DNA of 64,000 nucleotides from Halomonas qaidamensis (GCF_025917315.1 NZ_CP080627.1:124001-188000), one strand, 5' to 3'. Numbered from the stretch's first letter, positions 47,187 through 57,555 are shown. Notes: generated by a model from the letters alone, not told the origin. Translations and numbers: made by a program.

Positions 47187-47300
47187 GATGCCTCGAGGAA
47201 GTCTACAGAAACAGGTTGTACGCCACCGGGGCAGGTCGCCGGTGGCAACAGGGCGAGGGATTCTAACGCAAAGGAGCGGGGGGATTAAGGTCTATCGTGG

Positions 47301-48104
47301 TCAATCTTCCAACCATTGTTCCAGCTGTGCGCGGGTTAATTCTCCTACGTGTACATCCAACGTGTTGCCTTGTCGGTCAAAAAGCACTGTAGTGGGCAGG
47401 CCTGGAGCTTGAAATTGTGCCATTAGCGTTTGGCTCGGATCACGCAGTGCGTAGCGAAAATCCAGCCTCTGCTCGTCTAGATAGCGCACTATCGGCAGTA
47501 AGTCTTCGCCTTGGTTAGCGACTACCACGCTCACGCCCTCACGCTTTGCTGCTTCTTCGAGCAACGGCATTTCGCGCAGGCAAGGAGGACACCAGGTAGC
47601 CCATAAGTTAACGATAATCAGGTCGCCGCTTTCAGTCAGCGAAGAGAGATTCACCGCATTGCCGTCCATATCTTCCAGGGTGATCTCTGGTAGTGCGTCA
47701 ATGGCGAAGTCATTGCCTAAGGGGGCAAGCGTTACCAAGACCAGCCACAGACTTGTCGTGCCGACCAACATGGCAAGGCCGCCGATGAGCGCCAATAGTC
47801 GCTTACGTAGCGCCCAGGCTGTCCAAATTAACCCTGCAATTAAGCCACCCAGCGCATTGTAGCCGGGTTGCCATACTTTCAGTGCTTCCAGCGGTGCTGC
47901 GCTGTAGCTTTCCCAATTGAGCGCTACAAAAACAATCCGCGCTCCCAGCAGCCATATCACCATTAGCCCGTTGAACCAGCGCCCATGCTGTGAAGGCGTT
48001 AACCCCAGCAGGTAGCGGCTAACCAGTAATAACAGTAGCGCGCAGCCTAAGGCATATAGCCGAGGGGTGGAGATCAGCAGTGGGCCAATGGCAATCGCAT
48101 TCAT
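47301..48104 (-). CDS. TlpA-like thioredoxin with an Lgt-like membrane domain
   Basis: About 267 residues. The N-terminal half has four or five membrane helices and resembles prolipoprotein diacylglyceryl transferase: LLGARIVFVALNWESYSAAPLEALKVWQPGYNALGGLIAG is Lgt-like in order and spacing. It is too short for a full enzyme and lacks a complete catalytic HGG/R motif. The C-terminal half is a periplasmic thioredoxin fold (LPEITLEDMDGNAVNLSSL, LWATWCPPCLREMP with CxxC, GLPTTVLFDRQG with cis-Pro). It probably reduces periplasmic disulfides, as in cytochrome c maturation. ATG 48104 is preferred over GTG 48128. Confidence 0.8.
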   Translation of the reverse strand: MNAIAIGPLLISTPRLYALGCALLLLLVSRYLLGLTPSQHGRWFNGLMVIWLLGARIVFVALNWESYSAAPLEALKVWQPGYNALGGLIAGLIWTAWALRKRLLALIGGLAMLVGTTSLWLVLVTLAPLGNDFAIDALPEITLEDMDGNAVNLSSLTESGDLIIVNLWATWCPPCLREMPLLEEAAKREGVSVVVANQGEDLLPIVRYLDEQRLDFRYALRDPSQTLMAQFQAPGLPTTVLFDRQGNTLDVHVGELTRAQLEQWLED

Positions 48105-48170
48105 GATTTTTCCGTTAAACAGGTACACTGGTAAACCATACCACGCACGTTAAAAATTACGGAGATGTCT

Positions 48171-48416
48171 ATGCCTCAACCCGCTTTCGACATGCTGCGG
48201 GCGCTGGCCATTGGGTCGCAGGCGCTGGGTTTAATGCTGATTATTACTTTGGAAACTGTAATGGGCGATGCAGCTCGCCTCTGGCAAGGGGGTGTGCTGG
48301 CTGTCATGGTTGCTGCCGCACTGACGATCGCGTTAATAAGGCTGTACCGCAATAAGCGTTACCAAAAACAGCTGGCTGAGCGTCGCCAAAATGCTGATGA
48401 GACGGAAGAACGTTAG
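48171..48416 (+). CDS. Small two-helix membrane protein of unknown function
   Basis: 81 residues. Two hydrophobic segments (about 8-27 and 38-55) are followed by a basic, polar tail (RLYRNKRYQKQLAERRQNADETEER in part), suggesting an inner-membrane protein with the tail inside. GGAG at 48161-48164 suits ATG 48171 better than ATG 48165. It is divergent from the TlpA-like gene and upstream of livK. No family recognised. Confidence 0.6.
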   Translation: MPQPAFDMLRALAIGSQALGLMLIITLETVMGDAARLWQGGVLAVMVAAALTIALIRLYRNKRYQKQLAERRQNADETEER

Positions 48417-48513
48417 AAAGCGTTGCTTGTGTTTTTAGCGTTCCGGTTCCAGATTAAGAGAAGTCCCGCGCTGGACCGTCGGGGCACTCAACATACTGGG
48501 AGCGACAAATAAT

Positions 48514-49722
48514 ATGATTAATAAGCGCGCATTAGCCACCGCCGTTGCGGCCTCATCTCTTGCTTTAGCGGGCATGGCCCAGGCGGAGGTCAAAGTTGGC
48601 TTCTTGGGCGGTTTTACCGGGGGAATTGAAAGCCTGACACCACCTATTTTTGCGGGTGCTCAGCTTGCCGTCGAGCAGATCAATGAGCAGGGCGGTATCT
48701 TAGGCGGGCAAACATTGGAGATGCCTTCTGGGGATACCACCTGTTCGGATGCATCAGCTGCCTCTAACGCTGCAGATCGTATGGTGAACTCTGAGCAAGT
48801 CACCGCGATTGTCGGCGCTTTATGTACTGGGGCAACGATTGCTGCTGCTAATAACGCAGCAATTCCAGGCGGTGTGTTGATGGTCTCACCTGCGTCAACG
48901 GCGCCCGCCGTTTCTGAGCTGGATGACAACGACTTAGTTTTCCGTACCGTGCCATCGGATGCTTTCCAGGGCGAAATGCTTGCTAAGCTACTGCTTGATA
49001 AAGGTATCGACTTTGTCGCGGTGACCTATGTTAATAACGACTATGGTCGTGGCTTGTCGGATGCCTTCAGTGACGCCTTTGAAGCGGGCGGTGGCGAAAT
49101 AGCAGAAAACCTCGCACATGAAGATAACCGTGCCGACTACCGTTCTGAGCTTGGCTCGCTCTCTTCGAGTGGCGCAGACACGCTGGTCGTGCTGGCCTAT
49201 GCCGATACCTCCGGTCAGACGGTACTTCGCCAAGCCTACGAAAGCGGCATGTTCACCCAGTATGTGGGTGCCGATGGTATGGTTGGTGATAGCTTAGTAG
49301 AAGCGATTGGCGCAGATGTGCTGGATGGAATGATCGCCACACGTCCTGGCAGCCCTGATCTCCCCGGGACAAACATTTTCAATGAAGCGGCTGAAGCGGC
49401 GGGCATTGATCCTAGCGCCGTATTCGCTGCCCAGGCTTATGATGCGGCCTTCCTAGTGGCGTTGGCTATTGAGCAAAATGGCAGTGCCGAGCGTGAGGGG
49501 CTTTCTGAAGCGCTACGCAGTGTTTCCAGCGCGCCAGGTGAAGTAATACTGCCGGGCGAGTGGGAAAAAGCGGTTGAGTTGATCGCAGCAGGTACTGAGA
49601 TAAATTACGAAGGTGCCTCTGGCTCTCATGAATTTGACGAAAACGGCGACGTGCCCGGCGTTGTTGTGGAAATGGTGGTAGAAGAGGGCTCGTTCACTAG
49701 CAAAGGTTTGGTTGAACTCTAG
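48514..49722 (+). CDS. livK: Branched-chain amino-acid-type ABC transporter substrate-binding protein
   Basis: 402 residues. A signal peptide (MINKRALATAVAASSLALAGMAQA, cleavage after AQA) is followed by a type I periplasmic binding protein: VKVGFLGGFTGG, INEQGGILGG, AIVGALCTGATIAAA and AVTYVNNDYGRGL. The ligand is a branched-chain amino acid or a similar small molecule; a polar substrate cannot be excluded. GGGAG precedes the ATG. It is convergent with livM, so the binding protein is transcribed separately from its permease and ATPase genes. Confidence 0.9.
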   Translation: MINKRALATAVAASSLALAGMAQAEVKVGFLGGFTGGIESLTPPIFAGAQLAVEQINEQGGILGGQTLEMPSGDTTCSDASAASNAADRMVNSEQVTAIVGALCTGATIAAANNAAIPGGVLMVSPASTAPAVSELDDNDLVFRTVPSDAFQGEMLAKLLLDKGIDFVAVTYVNNDYGRGLSDAFSDAFEAGGGEIAENLAHEDNRADYRSELGSLSSSGADTLVVLAYADTSGQTVLRQAYESGMFTQYVGADGMVGDSLVEAIGADVLDGMIATRPGSPDLPGTNIFNEAAEAAGIDPSAVFAAQAYDAAFLVALAIEQNGSAEREGLSEALRSVSSAPGEVILPGEWEKAVELIAAGTEINYEGASGSHEFDENGDVPGVVVEMVVEEGSFTSKGLVEL

Positions 49723-49750
49723 TCAACATAGCGGTAATTGAGAAGTAACC

Positions 49751-49787
49751 AAAACGCCCCAGGCAACGAGCTTGGGGCGTTTTTTTA
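49751..49787. terminator. Terminator after livK
   Basis: An 11-bp stem (AAAACGCCCCA / TGGGGCGTTTT) followed by TTTTTT on the plus strand. Being symmetric, with A-run and T-run flanks, it can also serve livM on the minus strand. Confidence 0.92.
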
Positions 49788-49829
49788 GCACTGTTTTTTT
49801 AGCGCTGTGTTTTTAGCACTGCGAGGGCG

Positions 49830-51155
49830 TTAACCGTGGGTTTTTATTTTCTCTGGCAGCAAACCTTTCGGAGCAAAGCGTAGTACCAGGGTAATCAACA
49901 TGCCGATTACCAGAACCCGTGCTTGCAGTGCCCGGCTATCCATATTGCTAGGCGCTTCCCAGCCGAAGGCGTTCTCTCCCAGCGTGACCGCTAGTTGCAT
50001 TAAAAATAGAGCCAGTGGTTCTGACATAATCCAAATAATATAAACCGCGACTGCCCCAAAAATGGTGCCAAGGTTATTACCTGGGCCACCTAAAATAACC
50101 ATGACCAGCACCAGGAAGGTGTGATTGAGAGGCAAGTAGCCTTGAGGATCAAACAGGCTGTTAAAGGTGCCCAGCATGCCGCCGCCAAGGCCCATCAAAA
50201 TACAGCCTAATACGAAAATTTCCAGGCGCCGCTTGTTGATATCTTTACCCATGGCCGCTGACGAGACTTCGTTATCGCGAATCGCACGAATCATTCTTCC
50301 CCAGGGGGCGTGGTACGCCCGATGGAGTAAAAAGAAAATCACTGCGATCACGACAGCCGTCACAGAAAGATAAATCGCTCGGGAAAGCGTAAAGCCGAGT
50401 TCCGCCGGGCCAGGGGTAGGCCAAGGAAGAGGCGATACTGTGGCAGTGCCGCGTGTCAGCCAGTCGGAATTTTTCAAAAAAGCTTTGATGATTTCCGCGA
50501 TACCCAGTGTGGCAATGGCGAGGTAGTCACTGCGTAGGCCAAGACAAACGTGGCCAATAAAGTAACCAACGCCGCCAGCAAGGGCGCCACCGACAATCCA
50601 GCCTACCCAGGCAGGTAAGCCAAAACCGCCAATAAAGCCCGCCTGAGACTGTATTTGACTGGTCACCTCGCGAAGCAGGCTGATGACAATCAAATAGAGT
50701 ACGATCCCGATCACGACGGCGAGCACGGTACGCAGCTTTTTCGGCACGCCGAACCTATCAAGCTTTGTAACTCCGACGACGATCAAGGTTGCCGCAATGC
50801 CATACAGCAGAACTTGGCCGAGTTCTCCCGGTAGTTCAGTACCCCAGAATGCGTCATTCACTGGGACGCTAAACAGCATGGCGCAGAAACCGCCGAGTGC
50901 GACGAAGCCCATGACACCAGCATTAAACTGTCCGGCGTAGCCCCATTGAATCGTTAGGCCCAGAGCAAGAATGGCGTAACAAGCAGCTTCTACCAGCATG
51001 CGCGTACTGTAGGCTGCGCCCATTGCCGCGTAGACTGCTAGCACGGCAGCTAATAGAGCGCCAAATAGCACCAGCTCGCGCAGCGGAAAGCGCCGCTCAG
51101 GAGTGGCATCTTTGGGCGTGTAGGCAGGATTGTGGTTTTTTGTGGAATGGCTCAT
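49830..51155 (-). CDS. livM: Branched-chain amino-acid-type ABC transporter permease LivM
   Basis: 441 residues with about ten membrane helices. Family signatures are AILALGLTIQWGYAGQFNAGVMGFVALGGF in pieces, LRSDYLAIATLGIAEIIKAFLKN, and the EAA-like loop WGRMIRAIRDNEVSSAAMGKDINKRRLEIFVLG in part. The start overlaps the livH stop by one base (TAATG). Longer than E. coli LivM by an inserted hydrophobic region near the middle. Confidence 0.93.
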   Translation of the reverse strand: MSHSTKNHNPAYTPKDATPERRFPLRELVLFGALLAAVLAVYAAMGAAYSTRMLVEAACYAILALGLTIQWGYAGQFNAGVMGFVALGGFCAMLFSVPVNDAFWGTELPGELGQVLLYGIAATLIVVGVTKLDRFGVPKKLRTVLAVVIGIVLYLIVISLLREVTSQIQSQAGFIGGFGLPAWVGWIVGGALAGGVGYFIGHVCLGLRSDYLAIATLGIAEIIKAFLKNSDWLTRGTATVSPLPWPTPGPAELGFTLSRAIYLSVTAVVIAVIFFLLHRAYHAPWGRMIRAIRDNEVSSAAMGKDINKRRLEIFVLGCILMGLGGGMLGTFNSLFDPQGYLPLNHTFLVLVMVILGGPGNNLGTIFGAVAVYIIWIMSEPLALFLMQLAVTLGENAFGWEAPSNMDSRALQARVLVIGMLITLVLRFAPKGLLPEKIKTHG

Positions 51156-52159
51156 TAGATCACCTTGCCTTTAAACAGGCCGGTAGGACGCCACACTAAG
51201 ATGGCCACCAAAATAAAGAACGGCACCACGATTTTGTACTCAGTGCCTACAAAGGCGAGGTTAGAGGGGAGCTCCAGCCAAGTAGGTAGGCTGTCGCGGA
51301 AGGGACGTAGGAGAACATTCCAGTTAAATACCGCCAGGGTTTCTGCAAAGCCGACGACAAATCCCCCTGCAATGGCCCCGTACGGGTGGCCTACGCCTCC
51401 GACAATGGCCGCCGCGAAAATAGGCAGTAGCAGGAAGAAACTTAGGTCGGGTTTAAACGTGACATCTAGTGACAACAGGGTGCCCGCAATTGCCGCCAGC
51501 CCGCCTGCAATCACCCATGTGACGGCCACAATGGTGTTGGTATTAATACCAGATGCCTGAGCAAGTTCAGGGTTGTCTGACATGGCGCGCATGGCTTTGC
51601 CAAGTCGCGAGCGATTGAGGAATAGGTGTAGGGCGACCACTGCCACTAACGTAATCACAAACAAGTAAATCTGAGGCTCGGTAATCACGATGGGGGCTCG
51701 AACTCCCTCGAAAGGTAGCGCGATGCGGAAAATTTCCTTGCGGTCATCGACGTACAAGCTTTGACCACCGGTGCCGGAAAATAACCGGATAAGCCCTTGA
51801 AGCATGAGCGTTACGCCCAGCGAGCCAATCACCATCACGATAGGTTTGACGCCATGGGCGCGTAGCGGTTTATAGAACGCTTTATCAATGCCCACCGCCA
51901 GCGCTGCCGTCAGTAACATGGCTAACGGCAGCATGATAAGCGCCGTTGGTACGCCGATACTGGCGCCTGCCGCTGGGAAGGCAGTTGTCAGTAGTAGCAC
52001 CATAAAGGCACCAAAGGTCATTATGTCGGCATGGGCAAAGTGGGCAAAGCGCATAATGCTAAAGATTAGCGTGACGCCAATGGCACCAATGGCATAAATA
52101 GAGCCAGTGACGCTACCTGCAATCACTACGTTATTGATAAAAAAGACCAGTTCGTTCAC
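51155..52159 (-). CDS. livH: Branched-chain amino-acid-type ABC transporter permease LivH
   Basis: About 334 residues, eight or so membrane helices. It shows SIYAIGAIGVTLIFSIMRFAHFAHADIM in part, the loop RLGKAMRAMSDNPELAQASGI, and GGVGHPYGAIAGGFVVGF. The start is GTG 52159 (VNELVFFINNVV), with GGGGGAG upstream. The open frame to 52282 runs into livF and is not expected to be coding. Confidence 0.93.
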   Translation of the reverse strand: MNELVFFINNVVIAGSVTGSIYAIGAIGVTLIFSIMRFAHFAHADIMTFGAFMVLLLTTAFPAAGASIGVPTALIMLPLAMLLTAALAVGIDKAFYKPLRAHGVKPIVMVIGSLGVTLMLQGLIRLFSGTGGQSLYVDDRKEIFRIALPFEGVRAPIVITEPQIYLFVITLVAVVALHLFLNRSRLGKAMRAMSDNPELAQASGINTNTIVAVTWVIAGGLAAIAGTLLSLDVTFKPDLSFFLLLPIFAAAIVGGVGHPYGAIAGGFVVGFAETLAVFNWNVLLRPFRDSLPTWLELPSNLAFVGTEYKIVVPFFILVAILVWRPTGLFKGKVI

Positions 52160-52175
52160 GCGTTTCTCCCCCGGG

Positions 52176-52904
52176 CTAGCCGCCCAAAAAGCTTTTGGCG
52201 ACGTCAGGGTCAGCCAGTAACGCAGCCCCCGTGTCTGTAAAGCGGTTCTGTCCCGCCGCCAGCACAAAGCCTTTATCGGCAATGGCTAAGGCCTGTTTAG
52301 CATTCTGTTCCACCATCAAAATGCCCACGCCAGCGGCGTTAATTTTTTTAACCCGATCAAAAATTTCATTCATGTAAAGGGGCGACAAGCCAGCTGTTGG
52401 CTCATCCAGTAGCAGCAGACTAGGTTCAGCCATTAACGCACGGCCCATGGCGACCATTTGGCGCTGACCACCGGAAAGCTCTCCCGCGGGCTGGTGACGC
52501 TTCTCAACGAGAGGGGGGAAGAAGTCGTAAACTTGCTCCAGCATGCGCTTTACGTTTTGAGGTTTAAGATAGGCACCCATTTCCAGGTTCTCTTTAACCG
52601 TCAGGCTGGGGAAAACGTTTTTCTCCTGGGGGACAAAGCCCATGCCACGCTCAACCAATTGATTCGGCGGCAGGTTATGGATCGGCTGTCCGTTAAGCAA
52701 AATCTCGCCCTGATTAACGTTCAACAGCCCAAAAACTGCTTTTAGCATCGTGGATTTGCCTGCGCCGTTAGGGCCAACAATGACACCAACTTCATCGGCA
52801 TACAGGGTCATATTGACCCCATTAAGGATATTCATACTGCCATAACCGCCGTGCACATCGCGTGCCTCAAGCAGTGGCTGTGGGGATGACGGTGTGGATG
52901 ACAT
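52176..52904 (-). CDS. livF: Branched-chain amino-acid-type ABC transporter ATP-binding protein LivF
   Basis: 242 residues. Walker A GPNGAGKSTMLKA, Q-loop region GFVPQEKNVFPSLTV, signature LSGGQRQMVAMGRAL and Walker B LLLLDEPTAGLSP, in the order and length of LivF. The short C-terminal tail is typical. Between livG and livH on the minus strand, forming one operon. Confidence 0.94.
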   Translation of the reverse strand: MSSTPSSPQPLLEARDVHGGYGSMNILNGVNMTLYADEVGVIVGPNGAGKSTMLKAVFGLLNVNQGEILLNGQPIHNLPPNQLVERGMGFVPQEKNVFPSLTVKENLEMGAYLKPQNVKRMLEQVYDFFPPLVEKRHQPAGELSGGQRQMVAMGRALMAEPSLLLLDEPTAGLSPLYMNEIFDRVKKINAAGVGILMVEQNAKQALAIADKGFVLAAGQNRFTDTGAALLADPDVAKSFLGG

Positions 52905-52989
52905 AGGCGCGTCTCAGCTGGGCCGCACTGTGGTGAACAATGGCGACCATGTTGTTGTGGCTGTTATCTAGGTGACAAACTCAGCGTTA

Positions 52990-53760
52990 TCAAGCGGCAT
53001 CAGTGCCGAAATATGCTTCTATAACGGCCGGATTGTTTTGTATTTCTTCAATTGAACCCTCAACCATGACGCTGCCTTGGGCCAGTACAATCACTGGATC
53101 GCAGAGCCGCGAAATCATATCCATATCGTGCTCAATCACCAGAAAGGTATAGCCCATTTCGCGATTTAAACGTTCGATATTGCCCATTAAATCGCCAAGT
53201 AGCGTGCGGTTTACACCAGCGGCGATTTCGTCTAACAGCACGACTTTGGCATCGGTCATCATCGTGCGGCCTAGCTCTAGCAGTTTTTTCTGACCACCCG
53301 ACAAGTTGCCCGCAAGCTCGTTACGTACATGATGCAAGCCAACAAACTCAATGACTTCCAGTGCGCGGCGGCGCACCTCTGCCTCCTGGCTGCGTACCAG
53401 TGCGGGCTTGAACCAGGTATTAAATAGATGTTCCCCTGCTTGATTGGGTGGCACCATCATCAAGTTTTCCAGTGCGCTCATTTGGCTAAACTCATGGGCG
53501 ATTTGGAAGGTGCGTAGTAAGCCTTTGTGGAAGCGTTGATCAGCGCTTAGCGAGGTAATGTCTTCACCATCCAACAGAATGCGGCCACTATCTGGCGTAA
53601 GTGCGCCCGCAATTAAATTGAAGAGCGTGGACTTACCTGCCCCGTTGGGGCCGATCATGCCGGTAATTGAACCTTTTTCAACCCGGATTGAGCAGTCGTT
53701 GATAACGTGCAGCCCGCCGAAGGCTTTGTTGACGTGTTGTACCTCGATAAGGGGAGTCAT
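52990..53760 (-). CDS. livG: Branched-chain amino-acid-type ABC transporter ATP-binding protein LivG
   Basis: About 256 residues. Walker A GPNGAGKSTLFNLIAG, signature NLSGGQKKLLELGRTM, Walker B VVLLDEIAAGVN (where LivG proteins often have DEP/DEI) and the switch His in LVIEHDMDMI. ATG 53760 has GAGGACATA upstream; the open frame to 53808 is ignored. livF follows after about 85 bp. Confidence 0.94.
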   Translation of the reverse strand: MTPLIEVQHVNKAFGGLHVINDCSIRVEKGSITGMIGPNGAGKSTLFNLIAGALTPDSGRILLDGEDITSLSADQRFHKGLLRTFQIAHEFSQMSALENLMMVPPNQAGEHLFNTWFKPALVRSQEAEVRRRALEVIEFVGLHHVRNELAGNLSGGQKKLLELGRTMMTDAKVVLLDEIAAGVNRTLLGDLMGNIERLNREMGYTFLVIEHDMDMISRLCDPVIVLAQGSVMVEGSIEEIQNNPAVIEAYFGTDAA

Positions 53761-53812
53761 TATGTCCTCGCGCCGCAGGCGACCTTTGGCCGCCTGGGTT
53801 ATTAGCATTATA

Positions 53813-55246
53813 TTAAGCAGGCTTACGCAGCCGCTGACTCAAGGCAAACGCACCGACAATGAGCAGTGCGCCGAGGGTTGGGATAACGTAGCCTTCCACT
53901 TGTGGGAGAGTGCGTAAAAATACAAATGATACGGCAGCAGGACCCACAAAGCGCACCAAGAAACGCCAGGTTTTAAACCATGTAAGGTTGGTACCAAGCT
54001 CTTTCATCACTTCGCTTTGGGTCAGTGCCCAGCCTGCAAATAGAGCGATCATTAGCCCGCCCAGCGGCATAAAGATATTGGTCAACAGCTCAATAAATTC
54101 AAAAGCGCTGCGGCCAAAGAGAGCGTGGAAAATCGTCCCTTCGGCCCATATGTTGAAGCTCACTACGGTGAGTAAGCCCATTGCCCAAGCCGCGACGACC
54201 ATAATGGTGACCGCCTGGGGGCGGGTCATATCAAAACGCTCGACCAGAAAGGCCGCAACAGGTTCTATTAACGAAATAGACGAGCTAACCGCAGCCCCCA
54301 GCACCAAAATAAAGAAGACCCCGCCCACCAGAGCACCAAATGGCATGTCAGCAAATGCTAGCGGCAAAGTGACAAACATCAGGCCAGGACCCTGACCGGT
54401 TTCTAGGCCTGCCCCAAATACCAGCGAGAAAATTGCTAGCCCTGCCACCATGGCAACCGCAGTATCTACAAACGCCACGGCGATAGCTGTTCGGGTCAAG
54501 GAGGCTTCACTGGACATATAAGCGCCGTAGGCCATGATGGCACCCATCCCAAGGCTCAGGGTGAAGAAAGATTGCCCCATTGCCTGTAACCAACCCTCTA
54601 AGCTGAGATCGGCAATATTGAACGTAAACAAGAAGCTTGCTGCCGCTCTCACGTCGCCATTAATGACGCCGTAGATAAGTACCACGATGAGAATCACAAA
54701 CAGCGCTGGCATCATGATGCGCAGCCCTGACTCGATCCCTTTATGAATCCCCATGCCGACAATTAACGCCGAGAAGGCGATAAACAGCGTGTGATAAAGC
54801 GTCATCAGGCCCGGAGACGCTAGCAACGCATCAAAGCCAGCGCTAATCGTTGCAGCATCGGCACCGACTAATGAGCCAGTTAGCATCAGCCACGTGTAGT
54901 GCAGTGCCCAGCCAGCAATGACAGAATAAAAACTCAAAATTAAAAAGGCAGAAGCAGCGCCCAGCCAACCAATGGATTCCCAGGCACGGGAGGTCTTATG
55001 TGTTTTGGTTAAATGGCGCATCCCCATAATGGGGCTTTGGCGACTGGTTCGCCCAAGCATTGTTTCCGCAATCAAAATGGGGATGCCAACCGCAAAAATG
55101 GTCAGTGCGTAAATTAAAATAAATGCACCACCACCATTTTCCCCTGTGAGATAGGGAAAGCGCCAGAGGTTGCCTAGGCCGACGGCAGAGCCAACCGCTG
55201 CTAGCAAAAACGTGCCTTTGTGAGTCCAGACGTTATGACCGCTCAT
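53813..55246 (-). CDS. Sodium-dependent transporter, NSS (SNF) family
   Basis: About 477 residues with eleven or twelve membrane helices. The start GTFLLAAVGSAVGLGNLWRFPYLTGENGGGAF in pieces is the sodium- and substrate-binding signature of LeuT-type symporters. Such carriers take up amino acids or related compounds with sodium, fitting a halophile. ATG 55246 matches the family start though its ribosome site is poor; a TTG at 55294 is also in frame. It ends 52 bp upstream of livG and may be co-transcribed with the liv genes. Confidence 0.9.
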   Translation of the reverse strand: MSGHNVWTHKGTFLLAAVGSAVGLGNLWRFPYLTGENGGGAFILIYALTIFAVGIPILIAETMLGRTSRQSPIMGMRHLTKTHKTSRAWESIGWLGAASAFLILSFYSVIAGWALHYTWLMLTGSLVGADAATISAGFDALLASPGLMTLYHTLFIAFSALIVGMGIHKGIESGLRIMMPALFVILIVVLIYGVINGDVRAAASFLFTFNIADLSLEGWLQAMGQSFFTLSLGMGAIMAYGAYMSSEASLTRTAIAVAFVDTAVAMVAGLAIFSLVFGAGLETGQGPGLMFVTLPLAFADMPFGALVGGVFFILVLGAAVSSSISLIEPVAAFLVERFDMTRPQAVTIMVVAAWAMGLLTVVSFNIWAEGTIFHALFGRSAFEFIELLTNIFMPLGGLMIALFAGWALTQSEVMKELGTNLTWFKTWRFLVRFVGPAAVSFVFLRTLPQVEGYVIPTLGALLIVGAFALSQRLRKPA

Positions 55247-55485
55247 GTGGAGGAGTGTCCATGTCGTGGTGAAAGGATGGGGGTAAATATCCAAACACCT
55301 GTATGAATTATAGGTTGCCAGTGCTCCAGGGCCGCACTGAGATAAGTACTACTTTGCGATAGAACGCCTACGCTTACCAGCCTGCTAGCGTTAAGGCTGC
55401 GTTTATGACGCCGCTTGGCGTAGGGCACGGGGCATGGGGGGAGGCGAAAGCGAGAAAAGTGTGAGGGAAGAGCGTTATCAACCCC

Positions 55486-55517
55486 ATAAAAAAAGAAGCC
55501 CGCACATGGCGGGCTTC
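55486..55517 (-). terminator. Terminator of typA
   Basis: A perfect 9-bp stem (GAAGCCCGC / GCGGGCTTC) with a 5-base loop. On the minus strand it is followed by TTTTTTT. Confidence 0.93.
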
Positions 55518-55565
55518 AGGGACTTGCTGTCGATCATTTACTATCGAGCGTTGACTGGCAAAGAG

Positions 55566-57392
55566 TTATTTCTTGCTAGCACGCTTACGCTCGTTTTCGG
55601 TTAAGTGCTTTTTACGCAGACGAATATGGCTGGGAGTAACTTCTACCAATTCATCAGAATCCAAGAATTCGATGGCCTGCTCAAGAGTGAACTTGATCGG
55701 CGGCGTCAACACGATGTTTTCATCATTACCCGTTGAGCGCATGTTATCGAGTTTTTTGCCTTTGGTTGGGTTAACTACCATGTCGTTGGCACGGTTGTTA
55801 ATACCAATCAGCATACCTTCGTATACTTCGGTCGCATGATCAATAATCAGCTTGCCGCGTTCTTGCAAAGCGTAGAGCGCGTATGCAAGGGCTTTACCGC
55901 CGACCATAGAAACTAGTACGCCATTGCGACGCTCGATAGACGCATCGGGCTTAAGTGGTCCGTAGTGGTCAAAGCGGCTAGTCAGGATGCCGGTACCTGA
56001 GGTCAAGGTTAAGAACTGACCACGGAAACCGATCAAACCGCGCGCCGGAATAATAAAGTCCAAACGAACACGACCTTTGCCATCAGGGTTCATGTTAGTT
56101 AGCTCGCCCTTACGGTAGCCAAGCTCTTCCATGATAGAGCCTTGGTGCTGCTCTTCACAGTCGATGATGACCTCTTCGTAAGGCTCTTGCTTAACGCCAT
56201 CGATCTCTTTAATGATAACTTCTGGGCGGCCAACCGCCAGCTCGAAGCCTTCACGGCGCATGGTTTCGATCAATACCGACAAGTGCAATTCACCACGGCC
56301 AGATACCTTGAACTTCTCAGGCGTTTCGCCCTGCTCAACGCGTAGTGCTACGTTGTGAATCAGCTCTTGTTCCAGACGATCTTTAATATTACGGCTGGTG
56401 ACGAACTTGCCTTCTTTGCCAGCAAACGGGGAGTCATTGACCTGGAACGTCATTGAAACGGTCGGTTCGTCAACAGACAGTGGCGGCAATGCTTCAATGG
56501 CACTTGGATCGCACAGCGTGTCAGAGATCGATAGATCTTCAATGCCAGTAACGCAAACGATATCGCCTGCGGTAGCTTCCGTCGTTTGGACGCGCTCAAG
56601 ACCCATATGGGTCATAACCTGGCCGATCTTACCCTTGCGGGTAGAGCCATCAACGCTGATAACCGAGATTTGCTGGTTAGGCTTCACCGAGCCACGCTTG
56701 ATACGGCCAAGGCCGATAACGCCCACGTAACTATTGTAATCCAGCGCCGAGATTTGCATCTGGAACGGACCATCAATCTCAACGGCGGGTGGCTCGACGA
56801 TATCGACAATCGCCTGGAACATGGGGTCCATGTTGTCAGCCAACTCTTCCGGATCCATGCCAGCAATGCCGTTCAGCGCCGAGCAGTAGATGATTGGGAA
56901 ATCAAGCTGGTCGTCGGAAGCACCGAGGTTGTCAAACAGATCAAAAATCTGATCAATAACCCAGTCAGGGCGAGCGCCGGGACGGTCAATTTTATTGACG
57001 ACGACGATCGGCTTTAGGCCCTGGGCAAATGCTTTCTGAGTAACGAAGCGCGTTTGCGGCATAGGGCCGTCAACGGCATCTACCAGAAGCAGTACCGAGT
57101 CCACCATGGACATGACCCGCTCAACCTCGCCACCAAAATCGGCGTGTCCAGGGGTGTCCACGATGTTGATGTGGTAATCCTTACCATTGCCATCTTGCCA
57201 CTGAATAGCAGTATTTTTGGCCAGGATGGTGATGCCACGCTCTTTTTCCTGGTCATTGGAGTCCATGATGCGCTCTTGGCCTTCGGCCTTGCGGTCGAGC
57301 GTTCCGGACTGGCTTAACAGCTTGTCTACCAAGGTAGTTTTACCATGGTCAACGTGGGCGATGATGGCAATGTTGCGAAGATTCTCGATCAC
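55566..57392 (-). CDS. typA: Ribosome-binding GTPase TypA/BipA
   Basis: 608 residues, the family length. GTP-binding motifs [27 protein letters not shown] and [13 protein letters not shown] are present, followed by EF-G-like domains and the TypA-specific C-terminal domain. It assists 50S assembly, mainly at low temperature or under stress. The start is GTG 57392 with AGGA upstream. Confidence 0.96.
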   Translation of the reverse strand: MIENLRNIAIIAHVDHGKTTLVDKLLSQSGTLDRKAEGQERIMDSNDQEKERGITILAKNTAIQWQDGNGKDYHINIVDTPGHADFGGEVERVMSMVDSVLLLVDAVDGPMPQTRFVTQKAFAQGLKPIVVVNKIDRPGARPDWVIDQIFDLFDNLGASDDQLDFPIIYCSALNGIAGMDPEELADNMDPMFQAIVDIVEPPAVEIDGPFQMQISALDYNSYVGVIGLGRIKRGSVKPNQQISVISVDGSTRKGKIGQVMTHMGLERVQTTEATAGDIVCVTGIEDLSISDTLCDPSAIEALPPLSVDEPTVSMTFQVNDSPFAGKEGKFVTSRNIKDRLEQELIHNVALRVEQGETPEKFKVSGRGELHLSVLIETMRREGFELAVGRPEVIIKEIDGVKQEPYEEVIIDCEEQHQGSIMEELGYRKGELTNMNPDGKGRVRLDFIIPARGLIGFRGQFLTLTSGTGILTSRFDHYGPLKPDASIERRNGVLVSMVGGKALAYALYALQERGKLIIDHATEVYEGMLIGINNRANDMVVNPTKGKKLDNMRSTGNDENIVLTPPIKFTLEQAIEFLDSDELVEVTPSHIRLRKKHLTENERKRASKK

Positions 57393-57555
57393 GACGCGAT
57401 CCTGCTAGAAAAATAGGGCGGCATTATAGGGTCTGGGTGCGGTTCACTACCAGTGCTGTCTTAAATAAAGGTGCAAGTCAATAACCTAAACATGGCAGTT
57501 TTCGCTCTAGCGGTGCTTCCGTTAAGATAGGCGTTTTCCCAGTTGGGGCAAGCAC

